Source of the DNA: Thermoplasmata archaeon
GTDB lineage: Archaea; Thermoplasmatota; Thermoplasmata; Thermoplasmatales; GCA-001856825
DNA length: 47,893 nucleotides
Assembly (NCBI GenBank): GCA_023256475.1
Contig: JAGDXP010000028.1
Span: forward strand, 1-47,893
Direction: 5' to 3'
The position numbers and the translations under genes are program-made. The notes below the pieces were generated by a model. The model was not told where the DNA came from and did no database searches. It saw nothing but the letters and a program-made list of their open reading frames with translations. Below are positions 1 to 8,196 of this stretch, one piece after another (within the stretch, counting starts at the first letter, position 1; the number at the start of each line of letters is the position of its first letter).

Positions 1-133
1 AACGACCCTGAAACTCAAGAATGGAGGCTCTGCAAAACGCTCCCAGACCGTGAGGAATGATGGAGTAACAGGAAGCAAAAGCAGAACCTCCGTCGCTTTA
101 GAGAGGAGAGTATGTCAGATTATTCCTGTTTAA
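1..133 (+). mobile_element. 3' remnant of IS605/IS1341-type tnpB with right-end hairpin (partial)
   Basis: An open frame enters from the left edge (frame starting at base 2) and stops at TAA 131-133, giving 43 residues rich in Arg, Ser, Thr and Lys. Near its end is an imperfect hairpin, CTCC (88-91) with GGAG (105-108), around the hexamer CTTTAG (96-101). A CTTTAG-containing hairpin overlapping the 3' end of tnpB is typical of right ends of IS605/IS1341-type elements, where it also forms part of the guide RNA scaffold. The stretch looks richer in G+C than the DNA after it. The catalytic part of the protein lies outside the window, so the assignment rests on the hairpin and composition only. 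Confidence 0.4.
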
Positions 134-348
134 TGAACCTAGATATATTTGGTTTTATCACCGACATTTAGCAATAACAGTTTTACATCCAAGTTAATTG
201 AGCATTCAAGCATTGATTTCCAATGGAGAGAAGATTATATTACTTCTGCAAAAAATTGTGTATTTCAGTATAAAAAATCTAAAGGATCATATCAATGAAT
301 TAGAAATCGCAGAAATTCAAAAATCAATATATTATGTAATTAATTATA
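134..348. other. Intergenic region without recognisable gene
   Basis: A+T-rich DNA between the probable transposon end and the 3' end of ribH. I see no credible reading frame, RNA gene or clear terminator hairpin. It may be the former insertion flank. Confidence 0.5.
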
Positions 349-792
349 TCAGATTTCGATGAAACCTTTTTCCTTGCTTAATTTTTCGATTTTCATTAGC
401 ATTTTAGCAAGGGCCTCAATAGCTCTTGAGGAGTATTCATCTACTCTGTCTACGGCTTGGTCATGGGTTGCACCAGGTCCCACTATTCCCAATGTAACGG
501 GCTTATCAAATTGATCAGAAAGATCCAGAATTTTTCTTACTGACTGATTAATTATTAATTCATCGTGCTTTGTCTCTCCCTTGATAACCGCGCCTAAAAC
601 AGCTACTCCACTCAAATCCTTGTCCTGAAGCAGTTTTTTTACGGCAAGTGGCATGTCATATACACCGGGTACTTTCACAAGCCATTTGACATCTAAACCA
701 AGCAATGAGGCATGCTCTAGAGCCTTCTTAGACATCATATAAGTTATGTCATAATTGAATTCCGAAACCACAATTCCAATCTTCTTCGTCAT
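349..792 (-). CDS. ribH: 6,7-dimethyl-8-ribityllumazine synthase
   Basis: Condenses 3,4-dihydroxy-2-butanone 4-phosphate with the ribitylamino-pyrimidine to form lumazine, the penultimate step of riboflavin synthesis; members of the family form cytosolic 5-mers or 60-mers. Visible family motifs, numbered from ATG 792: SEFN (10-13), VPGVYDMPLA (41-50) and GAVIKGETKHDE with the proton-transfer His at 76. The 147-residue length is normal. An upstream in-frame TTG at 801 overlaps the ribC stop as TTGA, but ATG 792 gives the expected short N-terminus and lies a usual distance after a GGGAT sequence. It is the last gene of the ribB-ribC-ribH operon. Confidence 0.95.
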   Translation of the reverse strand: MTKKIGIVVSEFNYDITYMMSKKALEHASLLGLDVKWLVKVPGVYDMPLAVKKLLQDKDLSGVAVLGAVIKGETKHDELIINQSVRKILDLSDQFDKPVTLGIVGPGATHDQAVDRVDEYSSRAIEALAKMLMKIEKLSKEKGFIEI

Positions 793-797
793 TTTTA

Positions 798-1265
798 TCA
801 ATCCCTTAATGGCCCAGCATGATTATAACCTTGCCTTAATCCTTTACCTGCATAAGGTGTAAGAGCCTCTCCCCCCTCTGTTACCAATTTTACTAAATTT
901 TCAGCGTGTTTCCTTGCCCTGTCCATAGCAATATTAAGCAAACCTTCCTCGCTCTCAGATTCATCCTCGTGGACTGTCACATCCATAATGTGCTTCTTGT
1001 AATGTATTTGAACATTTATTAGTCCAGTGCTTGCGGCGAGGTAGCTGTATTTATCCAGTTTAGTCTTGCCTACCCAGCCCAATGTTATAACTCCATCACA
1101 ACCCATTTCAAACAATTTTGCAGCAGCAACCGGCAGATCCTTTATACCTGGAACGGTATATCTAACTATTGTAGAGCTTGGAAGTATTTTCCTTATGGTT
1201 TCTATGGCAATTTTACCCATATCTACTCTTGAAAATGTTGTATCTGCAACCCCAAGTTTTGTCAT
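798..1265 (-). CDS. ribC: Archaeal-type riboflavin synthase
   Basis: Dismutates two 6,7-dimethyl-8-ribityllumazine molecules to riboflavin. This is the archaeal enzyme, which is related to lumazine synthase and unrelated to the bacterial RibE type. The sequence shows the lumazine-synthase-like pattern: GVADTTFSRVDMG at the N-terminus, a VPGIKDLPVAAAKL segment matching the VPG motif of ribH, then GWVGKTKLDKY and an acidic DEDESESEEG stretch. The length of 155 residues is typical. The ATG overlaps the ribB stop as ATGA, which indicates translational coupling. The neighbours ribB and ribH supply its substrate. Confidence 0.94.
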   Translation of the reverse strand: MTKLGVADTTFSRVDMGKIAIETIRKILPSSTIVRYTVPGIKDLPVAAAKLFEMGCDGVITLGWVGKTKLDKYSYLAASTGLINVQIHYKKHIMDVTVHEDESESEEGLLNIAMDRARKHAENLVKLVTEGGEALTPYAGKGLRQGYNHAGPLRD

Positions 1266-1921
1266 TCAAACAACCCCAATATTTCTTTGCCTTCAACAAA
1301 TATATAATTGTTTGAATTTGCATATTCAATGGCCTTTTCCTTTGATAGGCTTTTTCCATAATCAAGCATCTCAGCAATTACCATGCTTCTTTTCAAACCA
1401 AGGAATTCTGCAAGCGAAGTTACAAGCTCAGTATGCCCTCTTCTTTCTTTGAGACCTCTGGAAATCAAAATAGGAACGTGACCGGGGGAATAAAAGTTCT
1501 GTCTGAAAAGATCGTAGGGATCTTCACTTTCTAGCAAATTGTGAAGCTCCTTGATAGTTGTGGCTCTATCTATATCGTTTATTCCAGTTTTAACATTCAC
1601 GCTATTAACCCAAAGTGAAAATGAGGGATAATCTCCATATTTTGGTCTTTTAACCAAGTGAGAATATTTATTGTTCTCTCTTAGCAGATCAACCATCAAA
1701 TCTATTCCCAGTTTTTCTGCTTCATTTCTTCCAATAACATAGCAGATCAATCCACCTGCGTGCGTTCTAAGGGTGTTTATGGATTCCCAGTTTATGGTTC
1801 CCGCATAAAATACCATATCAGCTTCTTCTTCTCTTCCATCAAAGTCATATACTATAATGGGCTTTCCCTTTAATAGGTCAGATCTAATTAGGTCAATTTT
1901 AACATCCATGGTGCTCTTCAT
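1262..1921 (-). CDS. ribB: 3,4-dihydroxy-2-butanone 4-phosphate synthase
   Basis: Converts ribulose 5-phosphate to 3,4-dihydroxy-2-butanone 4-phosphate plus formate, feeding lumazine synthase. The acidic metal loop DFDGREEEADMV is at residues 26-37, a THAGG segment at 53-57, and the second metal motif HTEL at 163-166. At 219 residues it is a stand-alone RibB without the GTP cyclohydrolase II domain found in bacterial fusions, as is usual in archaea. First gene of the rib operon. A TATA-like CATTTATATG (minus strand, 1950-1941) lies about 25 bases before ATG 1921, suggesting a leaderless transcript. An in-frame ATG at 1909 is an alternative start. Confidence 0.95.
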   Translation of the reverse strand: MKSTMDVKIDLIRSDLLKGKPIIVYDFDGREEEADMVFYAGTINWESINTLRTHAGGLICYVIGRNEAEKLGIDLMVDLLRENNKYSHLVKRPKYGDYPSFSLWVNSVNVKTGINDIDRATTIKELHNLLESEDPYDLFRQNFYSPGHVPILISRGLKERRGHTELVTSLAEFLGLKRSMVIAEMLDYGKSLSKEKAIEYANSNNYIFVEGKEILGLFE

Positions 1922-1940
1922 CAGTAGTTAATTTAGAATT

Positions 1941-1988
1941 CATATAAATGCATTTTCATTTTTTTGGTAATACCAATTATTTGGTAAT
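1941..1988 (-). promoter_or_regulatory. rib operon promoter with upstream inverted repeat (candidate operator)
   Basis: The minus strand carries a TATA-like CATTTATATG at 1950-1941, spaced for leaderless transcription of ribB. Just upstream is a perfect inverted repeat TTGGTA-A-TACCAA (1964-1976), followed by a further half-site TTGGTAAT at 1981-1988. Archaeal rib genes are known to be controlled in many lineages by RbkR, a regulator fused to a CTP-dependent riboflavin kinase. That this repeat is its site is inference. Confidence 0.5.
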
Positions 1989-2924
1989 TAGGCTAAAAAA
2001 TATGTATAAAACATAGAATAATAAACCCGAGGAAAAAATCCTAACATAATTCTTGAAAAATCTCGTTATCAAATAAAAAAAGATGGCATTGGCGATAATG
2101 GTGATTGTTAAAATATAAGTACCGAAACTATAATAAAAAAAACCAGTTAACAGGGCTAAGGCAGGATAAATAGTTATAAAAATGAATGATTCGCCACCCA
2201 GATTCCCCAGTGCAAGCTCCAATTTACCTTTCCTTCCCCAGAAAATGGAATTCATCAATTCTGGAAGTATTGTTCCTATGGGTATCAATATAAGCGAAGC
2301 ATAGAATGTTGGAATCATCAATTGTTTGGAAATTTCTTCTATGCTGCGCAATAGAAAATAGGATGAGGCAGTTAATAAAATAGCAGATAGAGCAATAAAC
2401 AGGACTCTGAAAGGATGATTATATTCCCCAACTTCTTTCACATCCTCTTTAATATTTTTATCCGTTCTTTTTGAATTCTTTGCAGTTGCGAACGCATAAA
2501 TTAAAATTAAGAATATTGCAGAAACATAATTTCCATAAGGTATCAACATCCCCAATAGTATCGTAATGCTTGAAATTGCTATATAAAGAAAAAGCACTTT
2601 GCTTTCAATAGTTTCATCTTCTCGAGTTCTTACATTGATCATGGCAATCGAAAACAAGAAAAACCCCATGGATAGGACAGTGAATGGTTCTCCTAGAACA
2701 ACTCCACTTATAACTTCCTTTGACAGATTTTTACTTAAGATGAAGAGGGATATCAATATTATAATCAACTCAGGTGCTGAAGTAAATAGAGGCGCAATCA
2801 CTGAACCTATGGTTCTCATTGAAAATCCTCTGCTTTTAAGTACATTTTCTATGTTCTCTGTAAATACATAGGAGGAAACCATTATTCCTATAAGAGATGC
2901 TATCAGATATATAGCTTCTAGCAA
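1977..2924 (-). CDS. Sodium/calcium exchanger family membrane protein (CaCA)
   Basis: Integral membrane cation antiporter. About ten hydrophobic segments are arranged as two homologous halves around a charged loop at about residues 148-168. The first alpha repeat is APLFTSAPELIIIL and the second is GTILPELMNSIFWGRKGK followed by LALGNLGGE, matching the family GTSxPE and GNxxGSN signatures. The conserved Glu of each repeat is kept, but the first repeat has FTSAPE instead of GTSLPE. The frame starts with TTG at 2924, preceded by AGGA at a plausible distance; there is no nearby in-frame ATG before Met15. The stop codon abuts the inverted repeat upstream of ribB. The ion transported cannot be read from sequence. 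Confidence 0.8.
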   Translation of the reverse strand: MLEAIYLIASLIGIMVSSYVFTENIENVLKSRGFSMRTIGSVIAPLFTSAPELIIILISLFILSKNLSKEVISGVVLGEPFTVLSMGFFLFSIAMINVRTREDETIESKVLFLYIAISSITILLGMLIPYGNYVSAIFLILIYAFATAKNSKRTDKNIKEDVKEVGEYNHPFRVLFIALSAILLTASSYFLLRSIEEISKQLMIPTFYASLILIPIGTILPELMNSIFWGRKGKLELALGNLGGESFIFITIYPALALLTGFFYYSFGTYILTITIIANAIFFYLITRFFKNYVRIFSSGLLFYVLYIFFSLITK

Positions 2925-2987
2925 TTTCTTTCCTGTGAATATTTCAAAATAGTTTAAAACTTTTAATGATAGTATTCATATAGTATA

Positions 2988-4487
2988 GTGGATTTTTCTC
3001 CTCTCCTAAGGGAAGAACTAATTGAGAAAAGGGACTATCAGATTTCTATAGCTAATTCATGTATTAGGAACAATACTTTAGTTGTGCTCCCCACCGCCTT
3101 GGGGAAGACCCTTATAGCCATAATGGCAATTTCAAAATTGATTGAAAACGGAGGAAAAGCAATATTTGTTGCACCCACGAAACCCCTAGTCCATCAGCAC
3201 AGGTCCAGCTTGATAAAATTTCTAAAATTGAATGAAGATGAAATATGTGAATTGAATGGTTCAATTCCCAAAAATGAAAGGAAAGAACTGTATAAAAAAT
3301 GCAGGGTCATAATTTCTACTCCTCAGGTCATACAGAATGACCTGGAATTTTTAATGGGAATGAAGGATCAATTCAAAGTATTGGTAATAGATGAAGCACA
3401 TAGGGCAATTGGAAATTATTCCTATGTTCATATTGCTGAATCCTTCAAGGATTCTGCCAGGATTATAGCTATGACCGCATCACCTGGAGGGGATATCGCA
3501 AAGATAAATCAAATAATGAATAATCTCGGTATTCAGAATCTGGAGATAAGGGACGAGAATTCTCCAGATGTGAGGCAGTATATAGAAGGTATAGAAGTCA
3601 AGTGGGTTAATGTGGAAATACCCACTGAAATGAGAAGGGCTATTGAAAAGATTAGGGAAATGCTCAATGATAAATTAGAGAAACTCAATAGTTTTGGTTT
3701 CAATTTAAAAGGAAATTCAAGAAAGGAAATAATAGAGATAGGCGACATAATTTCAAGAAGAATAAGAGAGGGGGATAAAAGGTTTTATTCAGCTGCCAGA
3801 ATAAGGTCGCAGGTAATAGCTCTTGACCTTATACTGGAATTTGCGGAAACACAAGGTCTATTGCCATTAATTGAATATCTTAAAGAGCATCAAAAAGATG
3901 AAAAGACAAACTTTTCCTCCATAATAAATTCAGTAGAATTCAAAAAGTTGCATGAAGACCTTATTTCCCTATCTAAAGAACCTATGGAAAAACATACGCC
4001 AAAAATTCCAAAAATTCTTGAGCTAATAAGAACAAACAATGTCAAAACCATAGTATTTTGCCATTATAGAATAACTGCCACTTTACTATCAGGATTACTA
4101 AATAAAAATGGCATACCATCAGAAAGGTTCATTGGCCAGAGTGATAGACTTGGAGATAGGGGACTAAAACAATCTGAACAGAGAGAAATACTAGAAAGAT
4201 TCAGGGAAGGGTCAATTAAAGTCCTTGTAGCCACGCAGGTTGGAGAAGAAGGTTTGGATGTACCCTATGCAGATATGGTCATTTTCTACGAACCAGTGCC
4301 CAGTGAAATTAGAAGCATCCAACGGAGAGGAAGAACCGGAAGATTTTCAAAGGGTCTTGTTTATATACTGGTAACTAGAGGTACAAGAGATTATTCCTAT
4401 CTCTATTCTGCTAGGAGGAAGGAATTTAAGATGAAAAGTATTCTAAAGGGGCAGAAAAAGCAGCATAAGCTGGACGAATTCCTATGA
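2988..4487 (+). CDS. hef: Hef-like superfamily 2 DNA helicase (no nuclease domain)
   Basis: Branched-DNA helicase related to archaeal Hef and eukaryotic FANCM, acting at stalled forks. Helicase motif I is LPTALGKT (34-41), motif II DEAH (135-138), motif III MTASP, and the C-terminal RecA domain has ATQVGEEGLDVP and motif VI QRRGRTGR. A helical insertion between the two RecA lobes, at about residues 200-320, is typical of the Hef/FANCM branch. The protein ends at residue 499 with a short KKQHKLDEFL tail, so the XPF-type nuclease and HhH domains of euryarchaeal Hef (about 750 residues) are absent; the nuclease may be encoded elsewhere. It starts with GTG at 2988. Its 3' end overlaps the convergent TPR gene by 6 bases. 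Confidence 0.9.
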   Translation: MDFSPLLREELIEKRDYQISIANSCIRNNTLVVLPTALGKTLIAIMAISKLIENGGKAIFVAPTKPLVHQHRSSLIKFLKLNEDEICELNGSIPKNERKELYKKCRVIISTPQVIQNDLEFLMGMKDQFKVLVIDEAHRAIGNYSYVHIAESFKDSARIIAMTASPGGDIAKINQIMNNLGIQNLEIRDENSPDVRQYIEGIEVKWVNVEIPTEMRRAIEKIREMLNDKLEKLNSFGFNLKGNSRKEIIEIGDIISRRIREGDKRFYSAARIRSQVIALDLILEFAETQGLLPLIEYLKEHQKDEKTNFSSIINSVEFKKLHEDLISLSKEPMEKHTPKIPKILELIRTNNVKTIVFCHYRITATLLSGLLNKNGIPSERFIGQSDRLGDRGLKQSEQREILERFREGSIKVLVATQVGEEGLDVPYADMVIFYEPVPSEIRSIQRRGRTGRFSKGLVYILVTRGTRDYSYLYSARRKEFKMKSILKGQKKQHKLDEFL

Positions 4488-6725
4488 AGAAAGGTATTCA
4501 ATAACTGCCCGATTTAGCCTGTTCAGGATTTCCCTTTCAGTTTTTATGGCTATTCCTTGAATACCCTTCAGCAGAGCCTTTCCAATATCCTCGTAGAACT
4601 TTGGTAATTTGCTGAGACGTAATAGAGCTTCATCTTCTGAAATATTGGCGGATATGTATTCCAGAAGTACGAAGAACATCTTTTTATCTTCGCCCACTAT
4701 TTTCTCCCATTCTATTTTTCCTGGCATCTTCTTAAACAGAACATATTCGAGGAATTTTACTCTCGCCGTGTCTTCCTGTATTAATATTTCATTACCGCTC
4801 TTTTCTATCCTTTTCAATGCTTTCTTGAAGTTTTCGTAGGATTTTTCAAACTCTCCGCTGTAGAATTCTATTTCACCCTCCCAGAAGGAGTATTCCTCAG
4901 AGTATTTGTCTCCCAGTCTCCTTGCCATTTGCAATAAGTTTTTATTATCAAAACCTGCAATTTCCAACAAAAGAGCTAACTTGAATATGTAGCTGGATAT
5001 TTCCAGGAAGTTACCCTTCTCTATAATCAAGTTGAGAGCCCTAGTAAGAGTTTCAATTGCTTCCTTCAGGTTCCATTCATATAGGTAAACGTCGGAATAG
5101 GAAAAATATCCATTGGCTAAACCAACTTTTGCAAAATCCTGGTTCTTTAAATTCTTGAGTTCTTCAATAAGCTCTTTGGCCTTCTTGAGGTCCATCAATT
5201 CTATGGCTATTGGAACCATGTTTCCTGTGGTTGTTGAAAAACTCAATTCATCACCCATTTCCTTTGACAATTTTCTTGATTTTTCATAGTATTCCAATGA
5301 CTTCTCAAGGTCCATTATCTGATAACTTAGTATTCCAAGATTATTGAGTGATTTTGCCATGCATTCAGTTTCATTTTTCAATATGGCTATCTGATACCCT
5401 TTCTCATAATATCTCAGAGCCAGTGAAATCTTATTTTTTTGAAGATATAGATTCCCCAAGAGTCTAAAAAGTTCACAGTCAAAATTAGACATATCTAAAA
5501 TGTCTTTAAGCCTTGAAAATACCATTTCTGCTTCATCTATGTTCCCTTTACCTAAGGCGACCTTTATGAAACTTCTGTATAGCTCAACCATTCCTTCCTT
5601 TGGTGTTACCCCTTCAATTGAATTTAAGAATTTATTTGCCGCAGAAAATCCATAATAATCAAAAATGGCTTCAAGGTATCTTTTAGCCTTCTCCCACTTC
5701 CCGCTGAAATAGCCCCCTTCATCCAGACTCTCAAGTATTTTCAAGGCTCGCCTTCTATTACCCACATGATAAAGGCTTATGCCGTAGTAAAAATTGTCAT
5801 CATCAGTTGCCTCCGATATTCTGAACAAAATTTCCATGGACTTTATTACTCCATAATAATCGCCTTTTTCAAACGGTTCCTTTATCATTTCCCTGATATT
5901 CTTGGCCGCATTTTCCCAATCATCTGCATAATAGTATAAAAATGAAGCAAGGGAAGACAACTGCAGTTTACTCTCTGTTATCTTCGCATACTCTAGCAAT
6001 AATTTTTTAACATCTTTCGACTTTCTAGGCTTTAAGTCTTTAACGTTTGGGGAATCTATGAAAAATGAATAATTACCTTCTGTAAGGATACCTTCTTTAG
6101 CCATCCCCATAATTTTATCGAACAATTTTCGATCATTTTTCAAAATGAACTTCTTTGGAACTAAATAAATCAATTTTGAGATTTCAGAAACATATTCCAT
6201 ATACTCCTCAAATTTCTCCTTATCATTCTCTGTGTCAAATTTTTCATATTTAATATTGGATGTCAGGTTCAAGACCATAAGTTCGACATACTTATTCCTG
6301 TCATCTTTGCTTATAATTATATAAGATGCCTTTGTGAGCAAATTCTTTAGCCTCTTAAAATTATTAGAAAACCCATTATAAGTGGCAGTGGCAACGATAT
6401 TTACCCCATCATCAAGAAGTGAGTTCAAGATTTCCAGAGACCTGGCATCAATAAACGATAGCTCTGATATGAATACGCAGTCAAATTTTGATTTTATAAA
6501 TTCCCTAATTTGCGATACATTTATTTCCTCACTGGAAATTAAATTTGAAAAAATTGAATAATCAATGGAGGAATATTCTTCTATAGTTCCCAATATTAAA
6601 TTGCGGCTCCATATGCAATATTTCAATGCGAATTTGGAAGGAATTGTGTTCTCAGCTAGTATAATTTTGAATTGGCCTCGAGTGTCTGCGGATAATTTAT
6701 TCCTTTTAGTTTTATTTAATTCCAT
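4482..6725 (-). CDS. TPR-repeat protein with degenerate ATPase-like N-terminus
   Basis: A 747-residue cytosolic protein. From about residue 250 onward it is tetratricopeptide-like helical repeats, clearest at about 380-650 with motifs such as SLNNLGILSYQIMDLEKSLEYYEKS split over adjacent helices. The first 200 residues resemble the ATPase core of STAND/MalT-like proteins: FDCVFISELSFIDARSLEIL (81-100) fits the Walker B and sensor region. I find no GxxxxGK[ST] P-loop upstream, and the Walker B acidic pair is replaced by SEL. It therefore looks like a pseudo-ATPase scaffold with protein-binding repeats. The cellular partner is unknown. Starts at ATG 6725; convergent with hef. Confidence 0.7.
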   Translation of the reverse strand: MELNKTKRNKLSADTRGQFKIILAENTIPSKFALKYCIWSRNLILGTIEEYSSIDYSIFSNLISSEEINVSQIREFIKSKFDCVFISELSFIDARSLEILNSLLDDGVNIVATATYNGFSNNFKRLKNLLTKASYIIISKDDRNKYVELMVLNLTSNIKYEKFDTENDKEKFEEYMEYVSEISKLIYLVPKKFILKNDRKLFDKIMGMAKEGILTEGNYSFFIDSPNVKDLKPRKSKDVKKLLLEYAKITESKLQLSSLASFLYYYADDWENAAKNIREMIKEPFEKGDYYGVIKSMEILFRISEATDDDNFYYGISLYHVGNRRRALKILESLDEGGYFSGKWEKAKRYLEAIFDYYGFSAANKFLNSIEGVTPKEGMVELYRSFIKVALGKGNIDEAEMVFSRLKDILDMSNFDCELFRLLGNLYLQKNKISLALRYYEKGYQIAILKNETECMAKSLNNLGILSYQIMDLEKSLEYYEKSRKLSKEMGDELSFSTTTGNMVPIAIELMDLKKAKELIEELKNLKNQDFAKVGLANGYFSYSDVYLYEWNLKEAIETLTRALNLIIEKGNFLEISSYIFKLALLLEIAGFDNKNLLQMARRLGDKYSEEYSFWEGEIEFYSGEFEKSYENFKKALKRIEKSGNEILIQEDTARVKFLEYVLFKKMPGKIEWEKIVGEDKKMFFVLLEYISANISEDEALLRLSKLPKFYEDIGKALLKGIQGIAIKTEREILNRLNRAVIEYLSS

Positions 6726-6803
6726 TTTATGATTATTTTATCCAAACTCTTAAATTCTTCCATAATTAGAATTTTATTTATGAATGTTTGCAATAGCCTT
6801 TGA

Positions 6804-7520
6804 ATGTCACTGGATCTCAATGCTTTGAAGAAATTAAAGCTAAAATTATTCTTGGATTACGATGGAACTCTGGTCCCCTTGACCTCAAGACCTGAAGATG
6901 CTAAACCCGATGATGCGTTGCTCATTCTTCTGAGTAAGTTAGATGGAAAATTTCCAATGTTCATAATAACTGGTAGATCAGCAAGCGATATTCAGAATTT
7001 TCTCGATTCTAGATTTGAAATAATTGCTATGCATGGTGCGCAGATAATACATAAGGGAGGAAAACCTAATTTTCTCCCTGGATTAGAGAAGTATGAAGAT
7101 ATCTGTAATAGATATTATTCCAAGCTAAAATATCTTGAATCAGAATTTCCAGGTTTGATGGTAATAAATAAAGGAGGTGGAATTCAATTTCATTATTATT
7201 ATTTGAAGAGGGATATAAACGATCTTTTGCCAATTGTTATGGAAAATATTCCACCTGGGATGGAGCTATATTCAGGAAAGTTTGTTTTGGAATATCGCAT
7301 TAAGGGAATAAACAAGGGCAAGGCAATATTACAGCTTCTTGATGAGGGTGAAACTGCCTTTTTTGCTGGAGACGATACCACTGACGAAGAGGCATTTGAT
7401 TTGCTGAAAGGTCACATTACCATAAAGGTTGGAGATGGGGAGACCAAAGCTGCCTACCGTGTTAAGGATTATAAAGAGTTCAGGGATTTACTTTGGAGAA
7501 TGGTGGGAGATGATTTTTAA
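6804..7520 (+). CDS. otsB: Trehalose-6-phosphate phosphatase (HAD superfamily)
   Basis: Dephosphorylates trehalose 6-phosphate to trehalose, a compatible solute. HAD motif I is DYDGTL with nucleophile Asp18 and general acid Asp20; motif II is IITGRS; the C-terminal motif is FFAGDDTTDEEAF. The family features are present, including MHGAQI and VLEYRIKGINKGKAI with the conserved Lys. The 238-residue length suits OtsB. No OtsA-type synthase is adjacent, so the precursor must come from elsewhere, or the true substrate is another sugar phosphate. The gene overlaps the following glycosylase by 11 bases. Confidence 0.88.
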   Translation: MSLDLNALKKLKLKLFLDYDGTLVPLTSRPEDAKPDDALLILLSKLDGKFPMFIITGRSASDIQNFLDSRFEIIAMHGAQIIHKGGKPNFLPGLEKYEDICNRYYSKLKYLESEFPGLMVINKGGGIQFHYYYLKRDINDLLPIVMENIPPGMELYSGKFVLEYRIKGINKGKAILQLLDEGETAFFAGDDTTDEEAFDLLKGHITIKVGDGETKAAYRVKDYKEFRDLLWRMVGDDF

Positions 7521-8196
7521 TAGCTTAGAGGAATTGAATTCAAACCTTATTTCATGCCAAAAGTGCCCAAGGCTTGTAAAATTTAGAGTGGAGGTTGGAA
7601 TAAACAACAGAAGGTTCAGGGGAGAAAAATTTTGGAGTAAGCCTGTCCCAGGCTTTGGTGATATAAACGGAGAATTGCTAGTACTGGGTTTAGCTCCGGC
7701 GCCCACAGGTGGAAACAGGACCGGAAGAGTATTCACCGGTGATAAAAGTGCGGAATTTTTGATTAAAAATCTCTTTGAAGCAGGTTTTGCCAATCAACCC
7801 ATTTCCATAAGTATTGACGATGGTCTTAAACTTTACAATACCTATATAACTGCAGCTTTGAAATGTGTTCCACCTGACAATATTCCCACAAAGGAAGAAT
7901 TAAAAAATTGCTCCTTGTACCTACATAATGAGATAGATTTAATGCCCAACCTAAAGGCTATATTAACTCTGGGAAGGATAGCATTTGACTCCCTCAAAAA
8001 TTACCTAGATGAGAAAGGACTTGATACAAGACATTTGAAATTCCAGCATGGAAAACATTATGACATAAATGGATTGCGTATTTATTGCTCATACCATCCG
8101 AGCCCTAGAAATGTTAATACTGGGGTTCTTAGCAAAGAAATGTTTCTTAATTTGCTATTGGAAATAAGGGAATATATAGGGAAGGATAAAAATTAA
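7510..8196 (+). CDS. Uracil-DNA glycosylase, family 5 (UdgB type)
   Basis: Removes uracil, and in characterised family 5 enzymes also other deaminated bases such as hypoxanthine, from DNA. Four cysteines are positioned for a [4Fe-4S] cluster: Cys16, Cys19, Cys119 and Cys134. Motif A is GLAPAPTGGNRTGRVF (60-75), which has Ala where family 1 and 4 enzymes have a catalytic Asp or Glu; this defines family 5. Motif B is HPSPRNVNTG with His196. I chose ATG 7510 because homologues begin shortly before the first CxxC and the longer frame from 7429 is only the shadow of otsB. The start lies within the 3' end of otsB and GGTGG precedes it closely. Confidence 0.92.
   Translation: MIFNSLEELNSNLISCQKCPRLVKFRVEVGINNRRFRGEKFWSKPVPGFGDINGELLVLGLAPAPTGGNRTGRVFTGDKSAEFLIKNLFEAGFANQPISISIDDGLKLYNTYITAALKCVPPDNIPTKEELKNCSLYLHNEIDLMPNLKAILTLGRIAFDSLKNYLDEKGLDTRHLKFQHGKHYDINGLRIYCSYHPSPRNVNTGVLSKEMFLNLLLEIREYIGKDKN

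Noticed and set aside
7429-7509. Extended N-terminus for the uracil-DNA glycosylase.
   Set aside because: The extra codons are the +1 shadow of otsB; homologues begin just before the first CxxC.
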